Shown in pieces: positions 1 through 7,433 of a stretch of 18,852 bases of DNA. How positions within the stretch are numbered: the stretch's first letter is position 1; each line of letters starts with the position of its first letter. The position numbers and the translations under genes are program-made. The notes beneath the pieces were generated by a model. That model had not been told where the DNA came from and made no database searches. It saw only the letters and a list, made by a program, of their open reading frames with translations. The stretch comes from Rs1 sp034111875. Lineage in GTDB: Bacteria > Pseudomonadota > Gammaproteobacteria > Pseudomonadales > Balneatricaceae. Where the stretch lies: the NCBI GenBank assembly GCA_034111875.1, contig JAWUWK010000053.1, positions 1 through 18,852 on the forward strand. The letters run 5' to 3'.

Positions 1-318
1 TACAGCGCCTATATAGCGTCGATTCAATTGACTGGATTAATGTTTTGTATACTGCTATTTGTACGGGATGAAGAAGGTGCAGCCAAGCTGAGCGAAGTGA
101 GGAATAGCTTGGAACAGAGCTTATGCAGCTTAAATTTCGCCAGTAAATTGTGGGGTTTATTTAAGGTGTTAATCACAGGAGCTTTGAGTGACATTATCGG
201 TTTAAATGAAGATGATAAACTTGAAATAATAGACAGTATCGATCAAACAGTGGTCAATTTTTTTACGCAAGTCATGCAAATGGATAGTTTTGCCCTACGG
301 CAGGAAGCCCTAGAGTAA
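1..318 (+). CDS. 3' end of an unrecognised protein gene, cut by the left edge
   Basis: Frame 1 is open from the first base to a TAA at 316-318, giving 105 codons with no stop, so the true start lies left of the window. A TTG at 28 is possible but nothing marks it as a start. The fragment opens with a hydrophobic stretch (around IQLTGLMFCILLF) that could be part of a membrane or buried helix. It continues as a charged helical region (RDEEGAAKLSEVRNSLEQ), a second hydrophobic patch (LWGLFKVLITGAL) and an acidic C-terminal part ending ALRQEALE. I do not recognise the family. It runs opposite to the xylB-like gene that follows, and about 150 bases separate them. Real coding is likely because of the clean open frame and protein-like composition. 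Confidence 0.6.
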   Translation, partial: YSAYIASIQLTGLMFCILLFVRDEEGAAKLSEVRNSLEQSLCSLNFASKLWGLFKVLITGALSDIIGLNEDDKLEIIDSIDQTVVNFFTQVMQMDSFALRQEALE

Positions 319-362
319 AGGGTAAACTCATTTTAAATGGTAAGAATGAACTCCGAATCTTG

Positions 363-432
363 AGTTAGTAAGCAACTAACTTTGAATAGCGCTATGCAAA
401 GGATACTTCTAAAAAATTAAAATAATTTTTAG
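363..432. terminator. Two small hairpins between convergent genes, possible terminator
   Basis: The gap between the left-edge gene and the convergent xylB-like gene holds two inverted repeats. The first is AGTTAGT (363-369) with ACTAACT (375-381) around a five-base loop. The second is an AT-only hairpin at 409-432, with CTAAAAAATTA facing TAATTTTTAG around a short AAA spacer and one bulged base. An AT hairpin flanked by A and T runs between convergent genes could stop transcription from either side, but neither stem is GC-rich. This is a candidate only. Confidence 0.3.
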
Positions 433-469
433 GTTATCCCTTATTATTTTGCAGAACTGGCTTTCACTA

Positions 470-1956
470 TTAATATAAGTTTAATTTAGCGGCCTGATAA
501 TGATGGTATAGCGTCTGATAGTTACCGACATCTTTCGCGTGAGGTTCTATGCTATGTGCGAGAGAAAATTTGACCCCATTTTCGCAAATATCTGCAAGAC
601 AGGTCTTATTGTTATTGAACCTATCATAGCTCCACTGTGCCTGCAGTGCGGCGCCTAAAGCTGCCGCTTGTGATTCCATCGGCACCATCACTGGTAAATC
701 TAGCATATCAGCAATCATTTGGCGCCATTGTAAACTGTTCGCTCCTCCACCTATTAATCTGATTTGCTGAGCGCACAAACCTTGTTTCTCCAATTGATGG
801 TAACCGTATTTCAGACCTAAGCTAACCCCTTCAACCGCCGCCCTACAAACATTTTCTGCAGTTAAATTATGCTCATCTATACCCAGTAAACTGCCTTTCG
901 CCGATGGAAGATCAGGGGTTCGTTCCCCATTGAAAAACGGTATCATCAGCAAACCACCGGCACCAATAGTTGTGTTTGTCAATACGCCATCAAGTTTGCT
1001 ATTGGCCATATTCATTAACCTTTGCACACTGGATGTCACATTGGTTACATTCATCGTGCAGATCAGAGGTAGCCAGTGGTTGTCGATAGAGTGACAAAAG
1101 GTGGCTATTTCCCCAGTAATATCCGCCAAAAAAGAGTCGCTAGTGGCAGCCACTGTTCCCGATGTGCCTAAACTAATAGTTACAACGCCCTGCTCGACAT
1201 TGCCTGTCCCAATAGCCCCCATCATATTATCACCACCACCGCTGGCGACAATGATGCCCGGTTGAAGGCCAAGGGCTTGTGCGCTTTTGGCACTGAGCGT
1301 GCCAGAAATTTGCTGGGCACTTATTAAAGGCGGCAATTTATCGACCAAAGCAATGCCGTCATCGATGGCATTAAGCAGGGTGCTTGACCAGCATCCATTT
1401 TTTATATCAAAAAAACCGCTACCCGAGGCATCTCCCGCCTCGGTGGTTTTATCACCGGTGAGCCAAAAGTTAAGATAGTCGTGAGGCAGCAAAATACTGG
1501 CGATTTTGGCATAATTTTCTGGCTCCTTCTCTTTGATCCAGATTAGTTTTGAGGCGGTATATCCGGTTTTTAAAGTCGTACCTATCAGGTCAAAAACAGC
1601 ACCCTTACCACCGACTTTCTCGATCAGCGCGGTATTCTGAGAACTGGTTGAAGTATCACACCAGAGCTTAGCGGGCCTTATAACCTGATCTTTGCTATCC
1701 AATATGACTAAACCATGTTGCTGACCTGATACGCCGATGCCCTTAATGGCACTTGCATCGACGCCAGTTGTTTGCAAAGCGCTGCGCACAGATTCTGTCA
1801 GGGCCTTAATCCAGTCACTCGGATCTTGCTCTCGAGTGCCATCCGCTGCCGATATTAGCTGATGTGTTGCTTGACCTCTGGCTATTACCTTGCCAAAAAC
1901 ATTTCAAATATAACGACCTTGGTACTTTGTGTCCCGCAATCTATGCCTATAAACAT
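470..1956 (-). pseudogene. xylB: Xylulokinase, frameshifted near the 5' end
   Basis: The FGGY-family kinase transfers phosphate from ATP to D-xylulose in the cytoplasm. The main open frame runs from about 1890 down to a TAA at 470-472. It carries GVSGQQHGLVILD (substrate loop), AGDASGSGFFDI, GGGDNMMGAIGTG (with the presumed catalytic Asp), SLGTSGTVA and IGGGANSLQWRQM, which fit xylulokinases. The N-terminal ATP loop, MFIGIDCGTQSTKVVIF, lies in another frame starting at ATG 1954-1956 and stops after 23 codons at 1885-1887. The frames join if one T is added to the T5 run at 1895-1899. The span is then 1488 bases, or 495 residues, a normal xylulokinase length. The gene is either a recent pseudogene or carries a sequencing error. 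Translation from the GTG at 1789 would lack the ATP-loop strand and is unlikely to give an active enzyme. No xylA or xylose transporter is visible nearby. Confidence 0.85.
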
Positions 1957-2312
1957 ATATTTATCTCGCTGTCACGGACCTGTGAAAAACATGATCCTAT
2001 GGCCTGTAGCTCGTTGGTTTGTTTAGGTTATAAAAGTGCCCCGTAGGACATTATTCATAGCAACACTGTAATCTACAATCACTACTTTTTATGCGCTTTA
2101 CTTATAATCTATTGAGTTTAACGGCCTTAGGTCGAGTCTATTTCCTTATTAATTCAAAGCCCTGTTTGCGGAAATTTTTATGTACGATGACTATAAGCAT
2201 AAAGTTCTTACCATATAAGTGGTTATAAACGGCCGCTGAGTGTCAATTCTAGGTACTGGTAGTTATAGCCATGCATTGGTATCTATTAGCGGCCCTTACC
2301 TGATCTTCGCTG
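1957..2312. other. 356-base gap upstream of xylB with a weak promoter candidate
   Basis: No convincing gene is present on either strand. A short plus-strand open frame at 1864-2046 overlaps the antisense of the xylB 5' end and has no protein-like features. The best promoter candidate for xylB is on the minus strand: a -35-like TTGTAG at 2073-2078 and a -10-like AATAAT at 2050-2055, separated by 17 bases and ending about 90 bases before the ATG at 1956. The rest is AT-rich without obvious repeats or a strong hairpin. Confidence 0.35.
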
Positions 2313-3455
2313 TTATTGTTTGAAGGGCAGTTGTCGGCTCAAGTGCTGTTTATGCTCTTTAATTGCCACGGTCTCCCTCTGTAGATAATGTTCAATTGCC
2401 GACTTAAACTCATGGTGCTTTATATAGTGGTTTGAGTAGGTAGTGATAGGCTTAAATCCGCGTTGAATTTTATGTTCACCTTGAGCACCTGGGTCAAAAC
2501 GTTTGATCTTATGCTCAATACAGTATTCAATGCCATGATAGTAGCAAGTCTCAAAGTGTAAATTATCAAATTGATCTAAGGCCCCCCAATAGCGGCCATA
2601 AAGAACTGAATCTATAGGGTCAGTGTTTTTGAAGCACCAGGCACAAGCCACTGTCTTTTGCTGGTGGGTGGCGACAAAGAGAACGATTTGTGATGAGATA
2701 CTAGCCAGTAATAATTGAAAAAATTCAATGTTCAAATAGCCTTTTCTGCCGCGGCGAAGATAGGTTAGTTGATAGCAATAATAAAATTCTTTCAACAAAG
2801 CTGAGTCTATTTCATGACCTTCTACGCTCTTAATAGACACTTTTTGTTCATCAACTACACGTCTTTCTTTATTGATGTTCTTGCGTTTTCTTGAGGTGAA
2901 ACACTGTAAGTATTCTGCAAAATCGGTGTAATTTTCATTAAACCAATGATATTGCACTCCCTGTCTTGTCAAAAAATTTTGATCGGAGATAAGCTCGATT
3001 TGTTCAAGGGGGGCGAATAAACCATGCCAACTTGAGAAACCATAGGTTTGGCAAAGTTGTACTAGTTGCTCTTTAATGTAAGGTAATACCTGATTCAGAG
3101 GCAACCTACTGGATATTCTGGGTCCATAACAAGGGCTAAAAGGAATCGCGCTAAGCAGTTTAGGGTAATAGTCTAAGCCGTTTTGTTGGTAGGCATCAGC
3201 CCAGTCCCAATCAAATACATACTCGCCATTGGAATTGGTTTTCTGATACATGGGCATAATACAGATGAGTGCTGAATCAAGATAAACTAATAAGTGGGCA
3301 CATTGCCAGCCTGTCTTGGCGGTTGTGCAACCGCTCTCTTCTAATGCATGTAGAAATTCGTGACGTAAAAAAGGGTAGTCGGTACCCGTTAATTGATTCC
3401 ACTGTGCTGCACTGATTTCTTGAATGCTATTGAGTATCTTTATTTCGTAGTGCAT
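2313..3455 (-). CDS. FemAB/GNAT-like acyltransferase family protein (COG3146, DUF482 type)
   Basis: This 380-residue protein matches the conserved proteobacterial family often labelled peptidoglycan biosynthesis or GNAT N-acetyltransferase (COG3146/DUF482). Visible hallmarks are DYPFLRHEFLHALEESG near the N terminus, NGEYVFDWDWADAYQ, YYPKLLSAIPFSPCYGPR, FTSRKRKNINKERR, YLRRGRKGYLN and the C-terminal FDPGAQGEHKIQRGF. No signal peptide or membrane segment is evident, so it is probably cytoplasmic. I chose the ATG at 3455 (MHYEIKIL) because family homology begins there. A TTG 14 codons upstream (3497) would add residues that look unrelated to the family. The ribosome site is poor (AAAGG about ten bases upstream). 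Family members resemble FemAB aminoacyl transferases in fold, but the substrate is unknown and I do not assign one. It lies upstream of xylB on the same strand with a long gap, so cotranscription is doubtful. Confidence 0.85.
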   Translation of the reverse strand: MHYEIKILNSIQEISAAQWNQLTGTDYPFLRHEFLHALEESGCTTAKTGWQCAHLLVYLDSALICIMPMYQKTNSNGEYVFDWDWADAYQQNGLDYYPKLLSAIPFSPCYGPRISSRLPLNQVLPYIKEQLVQLCQTYGFSSWHGLFAPLEQIELISDQNFLTRQGVQYHWFNENYTDFAEYLQCFTSRKRKNINKERRVVDEQKVSIKSVEGHEIDSALLKEFYYCYQLTYLRRGRKGYLNIEFFQLLLASISSQIVLFVATHQQKTVACAWCFKNTDPIDSVLYGRYWGALDQFDNLHFETCYYHGIEYCIEHKIKRFDPGAQGEHKIQRGFKPITTYSNHYIKHHEFKSAIEHYLQRETVAIKEHKQHLSRQLPFKQ

Positions 3456-3802
3456 TGTGCCGCAGGCCTTTGCTAAAAGTGGAGTTAATTCTATCAACTT
3501 GTCTTTAAAACGACACAGCTAATGCGTAAAATAAATAAATAAACTAGGGAATTAGCGAATAAGTCTCTAAATGTTCTCTGTGGATAACTAAGTGTTCAAT
3601 ATGCGAAATCAATGGCACGCCCTTTTACCTCATTTTGACACAGCTAACGGGTTCAGCTAGTGATCCTTCACACTGATTTTATACAAGGAATCAACCTAAG
3701 TGTGTATAAAATCATTTATAGCCTTTGTTAATGGCTTGCGCCACTGTTTGGCGAATTGAATATTGCTCTAAAGTACTTTTATTTAACCAAAAGGTGAAAA
3801 AA
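3456..3802. promoter_or_regulatory. Divergent intergenic region with a perfect 12-base inverted repeat
   Basis: This 347-base gap separates two divergently transcribed genes, so it should hold promoters for both. It contains a perfect inverted repeat, TGATTTTATACA (3674-3685) and TGTATAAAATCA (3703-3714), with a 17-base spacer. Arm centres are 29 bases apart, close to three helical turns, which suits either a two-site operator or a stem-loop. A perfect TTGACA lies at 3635-3640, but the sequence 17 bases on (TAGTGA) is a poor -10, so I do not call a defined promoter. A plus-strand open frame begins at 3725, but its first 26 codons look non-coding. Confidence 0.45.
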
Positions 3803-4249
3803 ATGGATAGATTAGAAATGGACTTTGTCTTAGATCCACAATTAGAAAATGACTGTATTTTTTTGGGTGAGATGCCTTTGTGTCGCTTGTTGCTGATAAA
3901 TGACAAACAATTTCCATGGTTTGTTTTAGTGCCGCGCCGTGCCGCGATTTTCGAGTTGTACCATTTGTCATTGGAAGATCGGCAGATCATGATGGCTGAA
4001 TCTTGTGATTTGAGTGCCGCCCTTGCCGATGGCTTTAATGCGACAAAAATGAACGTGGCCTCACTCGGTAATATGGTAAAGCAATTGCATATACACCATA
4101 TAGTACGATTTGATACTGATGTGGCTTGGCCTGCACCTGTGTGGGGTAAACAGTCATTTAAGCCGTATAATCCCAAGGAAATAAAAGCTATACGACAGAA
4201 AGTGACGGCCTTGTTAGAGGCAAAGTTGAGTTTTATTGCCGTGGTATAA
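3803..4249 (+). CDS. HIT-domain protein (histidine triad hydrolase family)
   Basis: The 148-residue protein belongs to the histidine-triad superfamily of nucleotide hydrolases and transferases, of the short type common next to other housekeeping genes in gammaproteobacteria. The line MPLCRLLLINDKQFPWFVLV is followed by PRRAAIFELYHLS, LNVASLGN-like MNVASLGNMVKQLHIHHIVR, and WPAPVWGKQSFKPY. The triad motif is Gln94-Leu-His96-Ile-His98, so the first His of the classical HxHxHxx is Gln. From memory, close homologues also have Gln there, and the central His that acts as nucleophile is kept. The start at 3803 (MDRLEM) is chosen because AAGGTG at 3791-3796 is a good ribosome site. An upstream in-frame ATG at 3725 has none, and ATG 3818 is a less favoured alternative. 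The substrate (perhaps Ap4A or an AMP conjugate) cannot be told from sequence. Confidence 0.85.
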   Translation: MDRLEMDFVLDPQLENDCIFLGEMPLCRLLLINDKQFPWFVLVPRRAAIFELYHLSLEDRQIMMAESCDLSAALADGFNATKMNVASLGNMVKQLHIHHIVRFDTDVAWPAPVWGKQSFKPYNPKEIKAIRQKVTALLEAKLSFIAVV

Positions 4250-4355
4250 ATATTTGGTAAATGAGTTAAATTTGTCTCTTAAAATCATGCATAAAGACAC
4301 ACAAACTAAAAATATTGAGGTATAATCCGCGGCTTTGATTATTGTGGATACAAAG

Positions 4356-4625
4356 ATGCCAATATTTGACTTCGCCTGCGATCAGTGTGGTCACAGCTTT
4401 GAAAAGCTCGTGTCCAGTAGCCAGTCACCATCACCTAACTGCCTGTCTTGTGACAGCAACAAGGTGACAAAACAAGTGTCAGCACCGGCTTTTAGGCTTG
4501 CCGGTAGTGGCTGGTATGAGACTGATTTTAAAACAGGAAAAAAGAAGAACTTAGTGTCTGATGCCAATGCTAGTGAAAAAAAGGCTAAGCCGGTCGCCAG
4601 TGCTGCTGCTGATAGCAAAAAATAA
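4356..4625 (+). CDS. FmdB-family zinc ribbon protein
   Basis: This is an 89-residue small protein with an N-terminal zinc ribbon: MPIFDFACDQCGHSFEKL, with Cys8-x2-Cys11 and Cys29-x2-Cys32. The FmdB/PF09723 signature follows (VTKQVSAPAFRLAGSGWYETDFK). The C terminus is low-complexity, Lys- and Ala-rich (SEKKAKPVASAAADSKK). The family name comes from a putative regulatory protein of formamidase and amidase genes, and the real role of most members is unknown. The start ATG at 4356 is chosen because all homology begins there; an upstream ATT/ATG-type extension from 4335 is not family-like. It lies upstream of aspS on the same strand, a pairing I recall as common in gammaproteobacteria, though here 312 bases separate them. 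Confidence 0.85.
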   Translation: MPIFDFACDQCGHSFEKLVSSSQSPSPNCLSCDSNKVTKQVSAPAFRLAGSGWYETDFKTGKKKNLVSDANASEKKAKPVASAAADSKK

Positions 4626-4937
4626 GTGTGAGATCAGCCAATATTTTAGCTTAACTTCGCGAGCTCAATGCTGATGTTTATTGATAGTTGGCAGGTTAAA
4701 CCTGGCTCCGTGACTTCAAAGTGGATATAGAGCGAATGATATTGGTTTTACAGTGGAATTGAAAAGCTTTAGCTTATCCCTTAAGCTAAGTGGATATTTT
4801 TCAAACCAATCTAGGATTAAGCGATTGCACTCTATGCTGCACTAAAGTTACTGATTGAGGTTAAAGACTTAATTCAATTCAATGTTGTGATTAATCTAAT
4901 GACAACAACATTTAAATAATTTCTATAGGGAAACATT
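4626..4937. promoter_or_regulatory. Gap between fmdB-like gene and aspS with two inverted repeats
   Basis: The 312-base gap contains no gene. TTAGCTTA (4769-4776) and TAAGCTAA (4782-4789) form a perfect eight-base hairpin with a TCCCT loop, followed by a T run at 4796-4801. This may terminate the upstream gene, although the stem is AT-rich. A shorter palindrome, CAGGTT-A-AACCTG, lies at 4692-4704. Nearer aspS, AATGTTGT (4881-4888) and ACAACATT (4905-4912) are a perfect eight-base inverted repeat about 30 bases before the start codon. It could be an operator or a leader hairpin. No convincing -35/-10 pair was found. Confidence 0.3.
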
Positions 4938-6707
4938 ATGCGCAGCCATTATTGCGGCGATTTTCGAAAAACACAAGTCGGTGAAGAAGTAACGCTTGTC
5001 GGCTGGGTACACCGCCGCAGAGATCACGGTGGAGTTATTTTTCTGGACGTGCGAGACCGCGAAGGAATAGTGCAAGTTGTTTTTGATCCAGATCGTGAAG
5101 AGAGTTTTGCGATTGCTGACTCTGTGCGAAATGAATACGTTATTGAGATTAAAGGTCTTGTTCGCGACCGCCCCGAAGGGACGGTTAACACCGATATGGC
5201 AACGGGCCAAATTGAGATATTAGGCAAGCAACTGCTACTGCTAAATAAATCGGAAACACCGCCATTTCAATTAGATGATCATCAGCAAGTCAGCGAAGAA
5301 GTGCGCTTAAAAAATCGCTTTATGGACTTAAGGCGCCCAGAAATGCAACAAAAGCTTCGCTTGCGCGCTTCAGTTAGTTCGTATATTCGAAATTTCCTAG
5401 ATGAGAATGGTTTTCTCGACATAGAAACGCCTATTTTGACACGTGCCACCCCTGAAGGTGCGCGCGATTATATTGTACCTTCACGTACTCATGACGGAAA
5501 TTTCTTTGCCTTGCCACAATCACCACAGCTGTTTAAGCAAATGCTTATGGTGTCTGGCTTTGACCGTTATTATCAAATTGCTAAATGTTTTCGCGATGAA
5601 GATCTTAGGGCTGATCGCCAACCAGAATTTACTCAAATAGACATCGAAATGTCTTTCATGGACCAAGAAGCAATTATGGCTGTGACTGAGAAAATGATTA
5701 CAGGTCTGTTTAAAGAGAAAATCAATGTTGACCTAGGTGCCTTTCCGCATATGAGATACGCCGATGCGATGGCGAATTATGGCTCTGACAAACCCGATTT
5801 GCGCAACCCTATGCAGTTGGTAGATGTTGGCGATTTAATGGCTGACATTGAATTTAAAGTATTCGCCGGTCCTGCTAATGACGCTAATTCCCGTGTGGCA
5901 GCCTTGAAAGTGCCAGGTGGTGCTAGCTTAACGCGTAAGTTAATAGATGAGTACACCAAGTTTGTCAGCATTTATGGCGCGCGTGGCCTCGCATGGATTA
6001 AAGTCAATGATTTAGCCAGTGGTGTTGAAGGTTTACAATCGCCGATCGTGAAATTCTTGGGTGAAGACGTTGCGATGCAAGTTATGCAGCGTCTGGATGC
6101 GAAAGACGGTGATTTAATCTTCTTTGGTGCTGATAAAACCAACATTGTGAATGAGGCTCTTGGCGCTCTGCGCAACAAGTTAGGTGTTGATTTAGATATG
6201 TTGACCTGCGAGTGGGCGCCGTTATGGGTTGTTGACTGGCCGATGTTTGAGCAAACATCTGATGGTGGCATTACCGCGATTCATCACCCTTTTACCGCCC
6301 CTAGCTGTTCAATAGAAGCCTTAGAGGAAAACCCTCTAGCGGCGCAATCTGATGCTTATGACATGGTGCTAAATGGCTGTGAACTCGGTGGCGGCTCTAT
6401 TCGTATTCATCAGAGTGATATGCAGCAAGCCGTGTTCCGCTGTTTAGGTATATCCGATGAAGAAGCCGAAGAGAAATTTGGCTTCTTGTTAAATGCTTTG
6501 AAGTTCGGTGCGCCACCACACGGAGGTTTGGCTTTTGGCTTGGATCGTTTAATCATGTTAATGGCCGGTACTGAGTCGATTCGCGAAGTGATAGCTTTCC
6601 CTAAAACTCAGACTGCTGCTTGCCCATTAACTAATGCGCCAGGTGTTGTCAGTAACGCACAACTGAAAGAGCTAAATATAAAGTTACGAGAAAAAATTAA
6701 AGTCTAA
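4938..6707 (+). CDS. aspS: Aspartyl-tRNA synthetase, probably non-discriminating (Asp/Asn)
   Basis: This class IIb synthetase of 589 residues is the normal bacterial length. It charges tRNA(Asp) with aspartate in the cytoplasm. An N-terminal OB fold for anticodon binding (MRSHYCGDF, GWVHRRRDHGGVIFLDVRD) is followed by the catalytic domain. That domain has FRDEDLRADRQPEFTQIDIE (motif 2, from about residue 217), a GAD insertion, and GGLAFGLDRLIMLMAG (motif 3, from about residue 529). His30 and the Gly of RPEG around residue 80 match Pseudomonas-type AspRS, where these positions are linked to misacylation of tRNA(Asn); E. coli has Leu at the first site. I therefore infer an AspRS that serves both tRNAs and relies on GatCAB to make Asn-tRNA. 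The start ATG at 4938 has the ribosome site AGGGAAAC just upstream. A strong terminator lies 83 bases past the stop. Confidence 0.97.
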   Translation: MRSHYCGDFRKTQVGEEVTLVGWVHRRRDHGGVIFLDVRDREGIVQVVFDPDREESFAIADSVRNEYVIEIKGLVRDRPEGTVNTDMATGQIEILGKQLLLLNKSETPPFQLDDHQQVSEEVRLKNRFMDLRRPEMQQKLRLRASVSSYIRNFLDENGFLDIETPILTRATPEGARDYIVPSRTHDGNFFALPQSPQLFKQMLMVSGFDRYYQIAKCFRDEDLRADRQPEFTQIDIEMSFMDQEAIMAVTEKMITGLFKEKINVDLGAFPHMRYADAMANYGSDKPDLRNPMQLVDVGDLMADIEFKVFAGPANDANSRVAALKVPGGASLTRKLIDEYTKFVSIYGARGLAWIKVNDLASGVEGLQSPIVKFLGEDVAMQVMQRLDAKDGDLIFFGADKTNIVNEALGALRNKLGVDLDMLTCEWAPLWVVDWPMFEQTSDGGITAIHHPFTAPSCSIEALEENPLAAQSDAYDMVLNGCELGGGSIRIHQSDMQQAVFRCLGISDEEAEEKFGFLLNALKFGAPPHGGLAFGLDRLIMLMAGTESIREVIAFPKTQTAACPLTNAPGVVSNAQLKELNIKLREKIKV

Positions 6708-6789
6708 GTAGCAGGTATTAACAGGGCCTTCATTACTGGTCTTAATTGCTGCCGGTCCTTATCCCTGGACTTTTTGGTTACATAAAAAG

Positions 6790-6824
6790 GCCTCGCTTTA
6801 GTTAAATTAAAGCGAGGCTTTTTT
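6790..6824 (+). terminator. Strong intrinsic terminator after aspS
   Basis: GCCTCGCTTTA (6790-6800) and TAAAGCGAGGC (6808-6818) form a perfect 11-base stem with a seven-base loop. A run of six T follows (6819-6824), and an A run precedes the stem, so it could also work in reverse. It separates aspS from the nqr operon. Confidence 0.92.
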
Positions 6825-7433
6825 GTTGGCCTAATTGCTGAATTTACTCCAGCGTGTTTCGCAAGCCACTGATTATAAATCGATTATTTAAACACTGACT
6901 AAAACTAATTTTTTCAATGTATCTGTCAAATCAATATCATGCACTCTATATCCTCTGTGAAGTCACGGGATCAGCTTAATCCCTTGTAAAAGTTGCAATA
7001 CGCTTGGCATCGCTGTAGAAGTAGTGTTGTTCTGATTTGAATGAGTTTATTAAGGGAATGATAAATTAGACAATTTAAGGTGTTTAAACAGCGACAGTCA
7101 CTCTCTATAAAAGTATTAAGTAATGGATTTACGCTGATCTGAATTAACTTGTGGTGCTGTAAATGTATCCAGTTAACAAAATAATCAAAAAAATTATAAT
7201 CAACCGCCATCTGCTGTGTTTTTATCGCTTAAAATTATTTTTTTTATGTTTTTATCAGGTTTCTGGCTAAGCTAACTATGATAGAGCGTCTAAGCTCATG
7301 TATAATCCACGGGTTTTTGGTGGGAAATGTTATCGTTGTACGAATAATAAACACGAGGTGTTTAGAGTGCTTTCGACTCTGACGCGGACAATGTTAATTC
7401 TCAAATATTTTTAATCGTGATTGGGTGAAGTGT
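6825..7433. promoter_or_regulatory. Long leader region upstream of nqrA with a TATAAT box
   Basis: About 600 bases separate the aspS terminator from nqrA with no credible gene. A minus-strand 79-codon open frame (6971-7210) is AT-driven, lacks a good ribosome site and looks like no family I know. A perfect TATAAT at 7301-7306 is the best -10 candidate for the nqr operon, but no good -35 sits 16-18 bases before it, which may mean activator dependence. It would give a transcript leader of roughly 120 bases, containing a small hairpin AGAGT/ACTCT at 7364-7380. The region from 6860 to 7260 is AT-rich and otherwise featureless to me. Confidence 0.4.

Noticed and set aside
1885..1905. Programmed -1 ribosomal frameshift in xylB
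   Set aside because: The site GTTTTTG does not fit a full X-XXY-YYZ heptamer, no downstream pseudoknot was evident, and this enzyme family is not known for frameshifting. A deletion or sequencing error is simpler.
1864..2046. Plus-strand 60-codon open frame antisense to the xylB 5' end
   Set aside because: It overlaps the sequence that encodes the xylulokinase ATP loop on the other strand and has no protein-like pattern of its own.
3635..3663. Promoter with perfect TTGACA before the HIT gene
   Set aside because: The -10 position 17 bases on reads TAGTGA, with only two of six consensus bases, and the HIT start is 140 bases further on.
3712..4176. Minus-strand 154-codon open frame opposite the HIT gene
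   Set aside because: It is the antisense shadow of a clear HIT-domain gene; its protein is Ser/Lys/Thr-rich with no family features.
6971..7210. Minus-strand 79-codon open frame between aspS and nqrA
   Set aside because: Its composition follows the AT-rich DNA (many Leu, Ile, Asn, Tyr, Cys), it has no good ribosome site and it resembles no known family.
7040..7240. Possible decayed gene on the plus strand upstream of nqrA, with stops that might be former Gln codons
   Set aside because: The stop density is what AT-rich non-coding DNA would give, and the inferred peptide matches nothing I know.
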